Shown here one piece after another: positions 34,496-42,551 of a stretch of 64,000 nucleotides of DNA; within the stretch, counting starts at the first letter, position 1; every line of letters begins with the position of its first letter. Position numbers and translations under genes: made by a program. The stretch comes from Candidatus Saccharimonadota bacterium (lineage in GTDB: Bacteria > Patescibacteriota > Saccharimonadia > Saccharimonadales > Saccharimonadaceae), in NCBI GenBank assembly GCA_030528625.1, contig JAUMYN010000002.1, forward strand, positions 62,001 to 126,000, given 5' to 3'. The notes under the pieces are model-generated. The model was not told the DNA's origin and ran no database searches. It saw nothing but the letters and a program-made list of their open reading frames with translations.

Positions 34496-35706
34496 GACTA
34501 CTCAAGCATCATCTGGAGAACGCCTTTGAATCGCTGCGGGCGCATCGCTTGCGCACCGGTCTGACACTGGTCGGCATCATGCTCGGCATCGCCAGTCTCA
34601 CCATAACGATATCGCTTTTGGGCGGCGTACGCACCCTGTTTGCTCCGCCGACAGCAACCACTGGAGGGACGATAGCACTGGTGCGTTCAGGCCTACAGCC
34701 AAGCGACAACCTTCTCACAGCGGATCTCTCTGGGCTGGGAACCGCTCATACGCTGACCGAACGCGACAGCGCCGCACTTGGACGCCTTCCTGGCGTGACG
34801 GCCGCGCCGATGTCCGTACTGCGAGCCACCCTTACGGCGAATCGCGATAAAACCACCGTCAAGGCCGACCAGGCTACTATCATCGGCACGACGGCCGCCT
34901 TCAAGCAGCTGGCCAATTTGGAAGTTGCCGCGGGGCAGTTTATCGATGAAGTGGGCGGCGCTGTCATCGGTGAACAGCTGTCGATTGACCTATTCGGCAC
35001 TGAAAACTCGGTGGGTAACGTCTTTTCCGTGGGTGACGAGCCAATCACCGTGGTTGGCGTACTAAAGAAAACAGCCGCAACACCCAGCTATATCGGCGGC
35101 GACCTGAGCATGAGCGCTATCATACCACTCTCGACCGCCAAACAGTTCACCCAACGCACGGCGCAGATTCAGCAAATCGTCCTATCAACCTCTGATGCGA
35201 CTACCCTGTCAGCAGTCCTCAGCACGACGCGGGACACCCTGGATAAACTCCACCAAGGCGCTGGCGATTATCATATCGTCACCGAGCAACAACTGCTCGC
35301 CGCCCGCAGCCGCCTCACCACCACCATCGCCACCACCGTCGCCGTTATTGCTGGCGTCTCCCTGCTGATGGGCGGTATCGGCATCATGAGTATCATGTTG
35401 GTCAATGTCGCCGAACGGCAGCGCGAGGTAGCCATTCGTAAAGCCATCGGCGCCACCAACGGGCAGATCATCCGCCAATTCCTCATCGAGGCTGGCCTAA
35501 TTAGCCTCATCGGCGGCGGTTTGGGCTACCTCCTCGGCCTAGGCGGCCTCTACGCCCTGTCCTGGTATCTCCCTCTGACCATCACTCTCGAGTGGCAGCT
35601 GGCACTGCTGGCTGTTAGCACTGCACTACTCACTGGCCTGCTTTTCGGGTTGTATCCGGCACTACGAGCCACCAATCGCAATCTTATCGACAGCCTACGC
35701 ATCTAG
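34492..35706 (+). CDS. ABC transporter permease (MacB/FtsX-like)
   Basis: 404 aa. One N-terminal transmembrane helix (~residues 19-42), a large extracytoplasmic MacB-PCD domain (~45-265), then three C-terminal helices (~270-295, 325-350, 360-385) with the FtsX-type loop VNVAERQREVAIRKAIGATNGQIIRQF. It pairs with the ATPase just upstream (4-base overlap). No periplasmic adaptor gene is next to it, as expected for a single-membrane cell. Its 3' end overlaps the convergent isomerase gene by 12 bases. Confidence 0.93.
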
Positions 35707-36750
35707 GCCGTCAGGCGACAGCTGCTTCTTCAGCTGTTCAACCAGCGCCACCGGCTCGGGATCAACGCCATTGAGCACCGCTCCGTAAATACTAGCCATA
35801 TCACCGAGGCTCAATCCCCAGAGCAGCTGCTGCACCAGCGTTTCGCCTTGCAGCTCAACAGCCAGAGCCTTCGGGCGCAGTCCGCTCAATAAGCGATCGC
35901 TCAGCTCCATCCGCTCGCGAATGCGCGGGCGCTCCAACTGACTGCGAAGATCAACCACCGCAAAGGGTTTGTCCACCGGATGCGACGACCAGCCGATAAA
36001 TTCATTGTGATTAAACTCTGGGTACTGATCCCAAAACGCCACATTCTTGGCTGATTCATTCCAGCTAATCTTCCATTTGTACGCCAGCGGCCAGGTCAAT
36101 TCGCCAGCATAAAACACCGGGGTCTTGCCAACTAGCTGACCAGCCAATTGTTTCGCCAGGTTGCGGCTGGCAGGCACCTCGGGCGCCCAGACGGCAATCT
36201 CCTGCTCCAGCCACTCAGCCTGCTGACTGACCTGATCATACAACTGACGATCCGTCACGCCAGCATGGGCCAGCAGCGCCAACAATCCCCGCAAATGATA
36301 CACCGTCGACATGCGCGGCTGCGATCCGGTCGGCACTACCACATGCGGCACAGTATCCTGCGCCGCCCGCTGGGTGAGCTGCCCGCCAGTCGACAGAGCC
36401 ATCAGCTGGCACCCAGCCTGCCGCGCTTGCTGATAGCAACACAGTGTTTCCTCGGTGTTACCAGAATGACTCACTGCGATCACCAGAGTTTCTGGGCCGA
36501 TATAGTCAGGCAGTGCGTATCCTTTGACGATCTCTACGGGAATTGACAACTGCCGCGCCACCAGTACTTTGACCATATCAGCCGCCAAGGCCGAACCGCC
36601 CATGCCGGCAATCACGACCTGCCGCACTGGCCCGGCCTCAGCCGGCAGCTGCACAACCACTTCATGGCGCGCCTGCGCCGGCACCTGACTGACTGCCCCC
36701 AAGGTGTCCGACGGATCCCGTTGTTTCAAAAGATTCATATTATCAAGCAT
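35695..36750 (-). CDS. Bifunctional phosphoglucose/phosphomannose isomerase
   Basis: 351 aa. SIS-domain architecture: VVIAGMGGSALAADMVKVL, the phosphate-binding ALPDYIGPETLVIAVSHSGNTEETL and the C-terminal SIS half with WNESAKNVAFWDQYPEFNHNE carrying catalytic Glu/His. It matches the archaeal/actinobacterial PGI/PMI family, interconverting glucose-6-P, fructose-6-P and mannose-6-P. It starts at ATG 36750 with AAGGAGGAG upstream and shares a palindromic promoter region with the divergent 164-aa gene. Confidence 0.93.
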   Translation of the reverse strand: MLDNMNLLKQRDPSDTLGAVSQVPAQARHEVVVQLPAEAGPVRQVVIAGMGGSALAADMVKVLVARQLSIPVEIVKGYALPDYIGPETLVIAVSHSGNTEETLCCYQQARQAGCQLMALSTGGQLTQRAAQDTVPHVVVPTGSQPRMSTVYHLRGLLALLAHAGVTDRQLYDQVSQQAEWLEQEIAVWAPEVPASRNLAKQLAGQLVGKTPVFYAGELTWPLAYKWKISWNESAKNVAFWDQYPEFNHNEFIGWSSHPVDKPFAVVDLRSQLERPRIRERMELSDRLLSGLRPKALAVELQGETLVQQLLWGLSLGDMASIYGAVLNGVDPEPVALVEQLKKQLSPDGLDA

Positions 36751-36769
36751 CTTGCACCTCTCCTCCTTG

Positions 36770-36790
36770 TTATGCTATAGTATAGCATAA
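36770..36790. promoter_or_regulatory. Palindromic divergent promoter (two face-to-face extended -10 boxes)
   Basis: A 21-base perfect palindrome, TTATGCTATA-G-TATAGCATAA, so each strand reads TATGCTATA-C/G-T. It lies between the isomerase (minus) and the 164-aa gene (plus) and can supply a -10 box to both; it could also be an operator. Confidence 0.6.
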
Positions 36791-36820
36791 GTGTAATCAT
36801 AAGAATATCAAGGGGTGGGC

Positions 36821-37315
36821 ATGAATATTCAACCGAACAACCAGGCGCAAGCAATTAGCGACGACCAAGAACTAGCAAAGGCATTAGCAGGGGTGTCTCA
36901 AGCAGCTGATGACTCGCTTAACTTTGAAGAAACCGGTGCGCCAGCGGTGGCTCCAGTGGCACCTGTTGCCGAGCCGGTCAACGAATCAGCCGTCGACCCA
37001 GTAGCGGCGCCAGCGATACCAACCCCTGTTGAACCAGTAGCCGCGCCAGAGGCGCCAAGCACGCCAACCGATCCGTCGCTTGATGCAATCAAACAAAACG
37101 CCCTCAATGAGCTGCGTCCGCTGGTAGGCAAGCTCAATGTCTCGCCAGAAGAAAAATTTGATACCTACCTGCTCCTCTTGCGCTCCACTGACGACAAGGA
37201 GCTCATCGGCCCAGCCTACGAAGCCGCCAGCAGCATCGTCGATGAAGCGCGCAAGGCTCAAGCCCTCTTGGACATCATTAAAGAAATCGATTATCTTTCG
37301 GCGCCAAAAGCCTAA
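36821..37315 (+). CDS. Hypothetical protein with Pro/Ala-rich linker and helical C-terminal domain
   Basis: 164 aa. Residues ~1-35 are acidic, ~36-85 a PVAPVAEPV-type Pro/Ala/Val linker, and ~88-160 a compact helical domain (LNELRPLVGKLNVSPEEKFDTYLLLLRSTDDKELIGPAYEAASSI). Not recognised. The ATG at 36821 follows AGGGGTGGGC. Its stop overlaps the convergent TrmB-like gene by 4 bases. The layout suggests a tethered helical module that docks on a partner. Confidence 0.7.
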   Translation: MNIQPNNQAQAISDDQELAKALAGVSQAADDSLNFEETGAPAVAPVAPVAEPVNESAVDPVAAPAIPTPVEPVAAPEAPSTPTDPSLDAIKQNALNELRPLVGKLNVSPEEKFDTYLLLLRSTDDKELIGPAYEAASSIVDEARKAQALLDIIKEIDYLSAPKA

Positions 37316-38070
37316 TCTGGCGACGAGGCGGCAGGTTCTAGGGCCTGCCACATGAGATCAAACAGCTGCCGCTGAATATCGGCAAAGTAGTGATTGTCGA
37401 TAATCACGCCGCTGGTTTCATTATATTGATCGATGGTGATCACCGCCACTTTCGCACCGTAAATCAACGTATAACAACCGGTATCATGCGGCGAGCTTCC
37501 CAAAAAACGGCTTTCAGCGAACCCAGCCGGCTCGCTGACTCGTTGTCCCTGGCGTAACACCTTCACAGTCAAACGCTGCGCGGCGCGCTGGCGGCTAAAA
37601 TGCGGAAAATTATTATACAAGTACCGACTGACCTTTGGCGAAGAAATTGCCCGATAGTCCGCTATCCCCTGAAGCCGACAGGTCTTGAGCACATCGCGCA
37701 AAATCATCGCTAGCCCCTCGTCACCCCGATACGACGAGACGAAATGAAACAGCGCCGCGTCCTGCGCCTGACCGCCAAGCGACGCAATATAGCCGTCCAG
37801 CCGCTGCGTAGCGCCGCGTAACGCCTGCTGCTTTTCATCAATAATCTCTCGAATCACTTCGGGGTCTTTGGCGCGATACGCGAGCCGCTTGCCATACGGC
37901 GTGGTCGTCACCAGCCCCGCCGACTGGAGAGACTTGAGCGACTCCAGCACACTACCGCGATTGATGCCGGTCGCTTCAGCAACTTTACGAATCGACGATT
38001 CAGGATAACGAACCAGCGCCTCATAGATTCTTTTGTCACGAATAGATAGGCCAATCAGTGAGAAATCCAT
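37312..38070 (-). CDS. TrmB-like winged-helix transcriptional regulator
   Basis: 252 aa. The N-terminal winged helix (residues ~8-75: RIYEALVRYPESSIRKVAEATGINRGSVLESLKSLQSAGLVTTTPYG) matches TrmB/MarR-type DNA binding. It is followed by a coiled coil (PEVIREIIDEKQQALRGATQRLDGYIASLG) and an effector-like domain of ~150 residues without membrane segments. TrmB regulators usually sense sugars. The targets are unknown; the divergent two-gene unit at 38186-39252 and the isomerase nearby are candidates. ATG 38070 lies 7 bases after TATACT (38078-38083). Confidence 0.85.
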   Translation of the reverse strand: MDFSLIGLSIRDKRIYEALVRYPESSIRKVAEATGINRGSVLESLKSLQSAGLVTTTPYGKRLAYRAKDPEVIREIIDEKQQALRGATQRLDGYIASLGGQAQDAALFHFVSSYRGDEGLAMILRDVLKTCRLQGIADYRAISSPKVSRYLYNNFPHFSRQRAAQRLTVKVLRQGQRVSEPAGFAESRFLGSSPHDTGCYTLIYGAKVAVITIDQYNETSGVIIDNHYFADIQRQLFDLMWQALEPAASSPD

Positions 38071-38185
38071 GTATTCTAGTATAACACGGCGAAAAAGTGT
38101 CATAAAATATCAGCCGTTTTTCGTTCACTCGGCACCCTTATTGCTGCATACTTCATGGCGTAACCATAAAACGAAAGGATGGTAT

Positions 38186-38548
38186 ATGACAGAGTTTCTA
38201 AGCAAACATAACGGACACAAACAAGAGTCGCCGACAGGCGACGATAGTCTTGGGCCAGCAGATAATACAGTACTGCGACCCCGCGGAGCAGTTATTATAC
38301 ATTATGGCAAGGAGGCGCAGCTGCGTGTTCCTATACCTAAAGCTCTCGCGAGCGAGCTTGTTACAGCAGCAGGCGTCACTGAACGGTCTGTCGGCGACGT
38401 CGCCTATAGGGCGTTGGCTGAATTTATCAAAATACTACAACAGAGCTCGCCTGGTTGGGCTGAAAAAGCAACCGCCCACAATGAACGCGTACGACATCTA
38501 TTGCCGCCACCTAAGGCGAAGGAAAGTATAGAAGGAGAGGCTATATGA
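38186..38548 (+). CDS. Hypothetical protein with ribbon-helix-helix-like segment, 120 aa
   Basis: Residues ~45-85 (LRVPIPKALASELVTAAGVTERSVGDVAYRALAEFIKIL) have the strand-helix-helix pattern of RHH/CopG-like DNA binders. The N-terminal 40 residues are polar and probably disordered. CGAAAGGAT precedes ATG 38186. The stop overlaps the start of the next gene as ATGA, and that gene carries a similar segment, so the pair is likely one unit. Antitoxin-like in form, but no toxin partner is obvious. Confidence 0.6.
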   Translation: MTEFLSKHNGHKQESPTGDDSLGPADNTVLRPRGAVIIHYGKEAQLRVPIPKALASELVTAAGVTERSVGDVAYRALAEFIKILQQSSPGWAEKATAHNERVRHLLPPPKAKESIEGEAI

Positions 38549-39252
38549 CAAACATAACCGTATACCCTCATACAGCATTCCGCCCTGGCAACGAGGCTAT
38601 AGCAGTCACCACCTCAGCCTCTCCGGGAGAGATTCTGCGCTCAGACAGCGTATTGGGCCGAGCAGTTATTGGCGCATCTAAGGTGCTGGAGATCGACATA
38701 TACCCCTTTAAGGATGCTGTCGTCTTTGAGGGAAGCGTGCCGAAGATAGACGAACGAAGGGAAAGGCTCGCCAAAAAGGCCCTTGAGCTTGCCGGGCGAG
38801 CTCTTGAAAAGCCCCACTGGGAATCTTCGACTGTACCCAGTAAGGATGCTTTAGCGTCCTTGATTCAAAAATTTGGAGCGCCATACGGAGATCCTGAAAA
38901 AGATTCGCTCTATAGCCGCCTGACACATTCGCTAAGCGATTTTGCTGATACTACAACCCATGATGGTACACTTACCCATATGAGAAGGCGACCATACTGT
39001 CCTCTCAGTCCCGAGCTCGCCGCGCTGATCCGCGAAGCTAGAACATCTCAAGAAGAGCACAGCCCAGAACTACTCTCGGGCGTTCCCGAGCCGCTGCTCG
39101 AGAAGTTGTCTTGGCTGGCTCGGGTCGATGGACTTCCAGCGGAAGCTCAGGTCGTGACCGCACTAAAAGATTACGTGAGGCGAAGGCTGGCCGATTCCGA
39201 CCTGCCGCTAAAAGCGAGGGCCGCAGAAGCGAGAAAACAGGCTCGTCAATAG
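38545..39252 (+). CDS. Hypothetical protein, 235 aa, paired with the RHH-like gene
   Basis: Translationally coupled to the gene above. The last ~55 residues (VPEPLLEKLSWLARVDGLPAEAQVVTALKDYVRRRLADSDL) repeat the strand-helix-helix pattern of its neighbour, followed by a basic tail. The first 170 residues are not recognised. It is terminated by a strong 10-bp hairpin at 39311-39333. The pair might arise from duplication of one DNA-binding module with added domains. Confidence 0.6.
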   Translation: MTNITVYPHTAFRPGNEAIAVTTSASPGEILRSDSVLGRAVIGASKVLEIDIYPFKDAVVFEGSVPKIDERRERLAKKALELAGRALEKPHWESSTVPSKDALASLIQKFGAPYGDPEKDSLYSRLTHSLSDFADTTTHDGTLTHMRRRPYCPLSPELAALIREARTSQEEHSPELLSGVPEPLLEKLSWLARVDGLPAEAQVVTALKDYVRRRLADSDLPLKARAAEARKQARQ

Positions 39253-39310
39253 CCCCGCCTGAAAGCTCGAGCGTCTCATGTATTCTCATCACGGCGATGC
39301 GGCACAAAAC

Positions 39311-39333
39311 TCCCGCCACCAACGGTGGCGGGA
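39311..39333. terminator. Bidirectional terminator hairpin
   Basis: TCCCGCCACC-AAC-GGTGGCGGGA, a perfect 10-bp GC-rich stem between two convergent genes. On the minus strand it is followed by GTTTTG. The T-runs are weak. Confidence 0.75.
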
Positions 39334-39363
39334 ATATTGGGATATGGATAACCTCGTCGGTGA

Positions 39364-40206
39364 CTACGATATTCCCTCTATCGTTTCGGCGAGATATTTT
39401 TTGGGGTCTTTGGCACCGGGAGTACCGACCCCTTCCGTCCTTATTTTCCCATCCTGATCAATGGTAATATAACGGTAGGTATATGTTTCTCCATCCTGAC
39501 GTGTCTCTACAATGCTTTCAAGCCGCATATTCTTATTGTTTATAATTTCAGCGACGTCCTCTGGCGTCAAATTTTCATGAATAGTTTCGTCTGTCGGAAT
39601 ATTCAGCTTCACCTCCGTTCTCCACTCAAACTGAGAACAATTAGCGATTTCTCCGGTTGCGTCTGTACAAACTTCTCTCTTTCCGTTGATAAACTCCAGC
39701 TGATTACCTTTTGGAAGTGGTGTCACTTTAAAGCCGGTCTCATATGTAGTACTCCTTGTTACTCCCTCGGTTTCTGCGGGCTCTTTTTCATGATAACTAA
39801 TGGTCAGCGAGTTATCTTTAGTCCATAGAGATGTATAATTGCTAGGATCTTCAGGGTTCTGCCACAAAGTAACGTGCGGTAGTTTTTTGCCCGTCGGGTC
39901 TCCTTCTGGCAGTTCTTCTCTCATACCTTCGAGCCGGCTCATTAGCTGCCCAGCAGTAATGCGGTTTACTCTCTCATACTCCTTTGGCGATAATTGGTTA
40001 TCGCTTGATGGCCCCGCCTCCGCGGTAGCAGCTGGCGGCTGCTGGCAAGGCCCTTCGGCGCCAGCGCTACAACCGCCCAAGATGCCACTAGCCGCAGCAA
40101 TTGTGGCAAGGCCTAGAGCCGTCAGCCTTCCTGTGCCTGGCTCACCCTTATCCTTATGCTCGCCAGTCCTATTAGTGCTGCCTGCTTCGGGATTCTTACT
40201 CATCAT
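39364..40206 (-). CDS. Putative lipoprotein B with phase-variable-type promoter
   Basis: 280 aa. Basic/polar N-terminus, hydrophobic LTALGLATIAAASGILGG|C lipobox with the Cys at about residue 46, then a Pro/Ala/Ser linker and a beta-rich mature domain (LEFINGKREVCTDATGEIANCSQFEWRTEVKLNIP) with paired Cys. The mature domain is not recognised. Promoter and spacer layout are shared with lipoprotein A (7978-8823), but the (AG)n tract is longer (n=7). AGAAAGGAT precedes the ATGATG start. Confidence 0.85.
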   Translation of the reverse strand: MMSKNPEAGSTNRTGEHKDKGEPGTGRLTALGLATIAAASGILGGCSAGAEGPCQQPPAATAEAGPSSDNQLSPKEYERVNRITAGQLMSRLEGMREELPEGDPTGKKLPHVTLWQNPEDPSNYTSLWTKDNSLTISYHEKEPAETEGVTRSTTYETGFKVTPLPKGNQLEFINGKREVCTDATGEIANCSQFEWRTEVKLNIPTDETIHENLTPEDVAEIINNKNMRLESIVETRQDGETYTYRYITIDQDGKIRTEGVGTPGAKDPKKYLAETIEGIS

Positions 40207-40262
40207 CTTGCTTTATCCTTTCTAGCCCTGATATATGGCCATGCTTTATGTGGATAAGTCCC

Positions 40263-40293
40263 ATAATACTCTCTCTCTCTCTTGATTTGTCAA
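40263..40293 (-). promoter_or_regulatory. Promoter of lipoprotein B with (AG)7 spacer
   Basis: TTGACA (40288-40293), a 19-base spacer of AATCA plus (AG)7, then TATTAT (40263-40268). Two repeat units longer than the copy at 8880-8906. Confidence 0.8.
40269..40282. repeat. Dinucleotide repeat (CT/AG)7 inside a promoter
   Basis: Seven uninterrupted CT units occupying the -35/-10 spacer. Loss of one unit would give the optimal 17-base spacing. Confidence 0.85.
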
Positions 40294-40421
40294 GGGTTTT
40301 TGTCATGTTTTGGTGGTTTTGCAAGGATAAGCGAGGGTGGAAGTGGTGGTTTGCTGGTTGAACAGGACGAGGCTGACGCATATAGTTTGCGTTATTTGCA
40401 ATTTCATGGTACGGTAGACTA

Positions 40422-42503
40422 ATGACGGAGCAACTACACCCAGACAGTCTTTCGGCTCAGACGGCCTACGAAGCCGCTGCCATACCCCAGGCTGAAATCT
40501 ATGCCGCCGATGTGGCAGCCCAGACAGCGAGCTTGCTTCACACAATGCAGGATCCCGTCAATCGGTTAGCTGAGGCTCGCGGCCAGTACTTCCCCCATGC
40601 CCGACTAACTCCTCCAGATGACGCGGCTGCGGACAAGGACGCTAAGGAAGAAAACGACGAAAAACCTGTCCCGAAAAGCACACAGCCGCAAAACGTGGCC
40701 GATGGCCTCTACCCTGATCCTTCGTATAACGGCGGGTTTCTTCGCCATCTCCTGCGTCTTCGACCTGGCGACTCCTACCAGAATACCTCCGAAGGCTACA
40801 GCCCAGACAAAAACGACCCGCCAGAGGCGGCTGAGATAAAACGAGTATTTCGCCGGGCGATCTTGCAGGCCGCCCTCGACCTTGGCGTCCTCCACCAAAA
40901 GCTGGGGCCGCCTCTTGAAATCAATGGCACAGCGCTTGGTGCGGCGCTGCCAGAAGACATACGGCCCATCGGCGAGGTCGATGCGCTTATCATCCCTGGT
41001 GGCGCTGGCGCGACCAACGGCATTCGTCTCTGCGCTGCTCTTGAAGCCCTCCGCAGGGGGATCGTCACGACTGATCATCTTATTATGACCGCCTGCGATC
41101 GACTGGTCGGCGACGCCGAAAAGCAGCGAGCAGCAGCCGCTGGTCTGCCCGCCGGCGATACTGAGTTTGAGTCATGCCTCAAAGCTGCCGAGACAGCGTG
41201 TAGGGACATTACCTGGGAGAAGGGCGAAATTGCAGCCCCTTATCCAAGCGGCCATCCGACCAAAGCACACCAGGCATGGATTCGCCTGATGACCCCTGAA
41301 GGCATGAAAATAATAACTCTCAGTGTTATCTCAGCACCTGTTGACTTACGCCGCACCATGGCAGATGGCAGCCGGCCGACGCGCGCCAACACGCAAGAGA
41401 CCTTCCGCGCCGCCTATCCGCTACTTGGCGAAGGCGGTACAATCGCCATTTGTTCGCATGACACCTGGGTGCCCTATCAAGAAATAGCGGGTCTCGACAC
41501 CTTTGGACTGGAGGTCGACAGACCAGTTGTTGCCTTTGGGCCGCAAAGAACGAATCGCCTCACTCCTGACGGCGACCTTACCGATGCTGAACAGGTGGTT
41601 GACGAAATCGCCAAGGTATATAGCTACATTGAGCGACTGAATATACGCGCTCAAACACTGCGCGATAGCTTTGAGCTGATTTGGTCCTATATTACTACGC
41701 CTATCCCTTCATTAGAAGAACTGCGCTGGGTAAAAACCACTCAGGGTTACCGCAATATACCCGTTGCCAAAAATAATGAACTCTACTATGAACCATTGGT
41801 CAAGCTGGCCGACTACGGGATCGCCGGCCAGGCCTACTATTCCCGGCCAAATGCCACAACAGACCGCCCAGTCAGCGGTGTTGATGGGCAGCCATACCTT
41901 CGTCAGTCAGTTGCCGAGAGGCTGCGGGCTGTCAACCAGTTTTTATCGCTGCCTAGTGTCACCGAATTCTTTGGCGGTGAAGTTGAACTCTACGTCGAGG
42001 ATGGGCTACGCTCCACTGAGCTACAATCTCGACTGTTTAACGAGCTTATCCCCGCGGCACTCAAAGAGCAGCATCCAACAATGAGCGAGTCCGAGCTGCT
42101 CAAGCGGCGCAACCAGATTATCGCCAGGCCGTCCACCCCCGACAACCCGTCACCGCACGCCACCGGCGGTGCGGTCGATCTGCGCCTGCGCTTTAAGCCA
42201 TCGCCGTGGACGCCCGACTTTGTCCCCGATAGCTTTGTCGACATGGGCCATACCGATGGCGACACCGGAACTCGCAACAACCCTGATTATTTTGAAGAGT
42301 TTCCGCCAACGACCCCGGAAGAGGTAAAAGCTCAGCAGCATCGCCGCCTGTTGTACCATCTGCTGACTAGCTACGGCTTTACGGTCAATCCGCACGAGTG
42401 GTGGCACTTTGATTACGGTGATCAGCTATGGGCATTTATGCGGCAGCATGCTCTGGACGATACGGCGGCGCGTGCGTATTTCGGTGCCGCCACGACACCA
42501 TAA
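40422..42503 (+). CDS. Two-domain protein: YdcF/DUF218-like + VanX-type D-Ala-D-Ala dipeptidase
   Basis: 693 aa. Residues ~190-400 contain VDALIIPGGAGATNGIRLCAALEALRRGI, reminiscent of the YdcF/SanA DUF218 fold, tentatively assigned. Residues ~500-690 are an M15D dipeptidase: SPHATGGAVDL is the SxHxxGxAxD zinc site and EWWHFDYGDQLW carries the catalytic Glu and third His. VanX enzymes cleave free D-Ala-D-Ala or help reuse peptidoglycan fragments. No signal peptide is seen, so it may act inside the cell on scavenged dipeptide. TACGGT lies 6 bases before ATG. A terminator follows. Confidence 0.8.
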   Translation: MTEQLHPDSLSAQTAYEAAAIPQAEIYAADVAAQTASLLHTMQDPVNRLAEARGQYFPHARLTPPDDAAADKDAKEENDEKPVPKSTQPQNVADGLYPDPSYNGGFLRHLLRLRPGDSYQNTSEGYSPDKNDPPEAAEIKRVFRRAILQAALDLGVLHQKLGPPLEINGTALGAALPEDIRPIGEVDALIIPGGAGATNGIRLCAALEALRRGIVTTDHLIMTACDRLVGDAEKQRAAAAGLPAGDTEFESCLKAAETACRDITWEKGEIAAPYPSGHPTKAHQAWIRLMTPEGMKIITLSVISAPVDLRRTMADGSRPTRANTQETFRAAYPLLGEGGTIAICSHDTWVPYQEIAGLDTFGLEVDRPVVAFGPQRTNRLTPDGDLTDAEQVVDEIAKVYSYIERLNIRAQTLRDSFELIWSYITTPIPSLEELRWVKTTQGYRNIPVAKNNELYYEPLVKLADYGIAGQAYYSRPNATTDRPVSGVDGQPYLRQSVAERLRAVNQFLSLPSVTEFFGGEVELYVEDGLRSTELQSRLFNELIPAALKEQHPTMSESELLKRRNQIIARPSTPDNPSPHATGGAVDLRLRFKPSPWTPDFVPDSFVDMGHTDGDTGTRNNPDYFEEFPPTTPEEVKAQQHRRLLYHLLTSYGFTVNPHEWWHFDYGDQLWAFMRQHALDDTAARAYFGAATTP

Positions 42504-42540
42504 AAACTCCCCGCCATTACCGACGAGGAGTTTCCTTTTT
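42504..42540. terminator. Terminator between the dipeptidase and groEL genes
   Basis: Stem AAACTCC/GGAGTTT with additional inner CG pairs, then CCTTTTTT on the plus strand; on the minus strand the same stem is followed by TTTTAT, so it can stop both convergent transcripts. Confidence 0.75.
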
Positions 42541-42551
42541 TGATGTAATTT

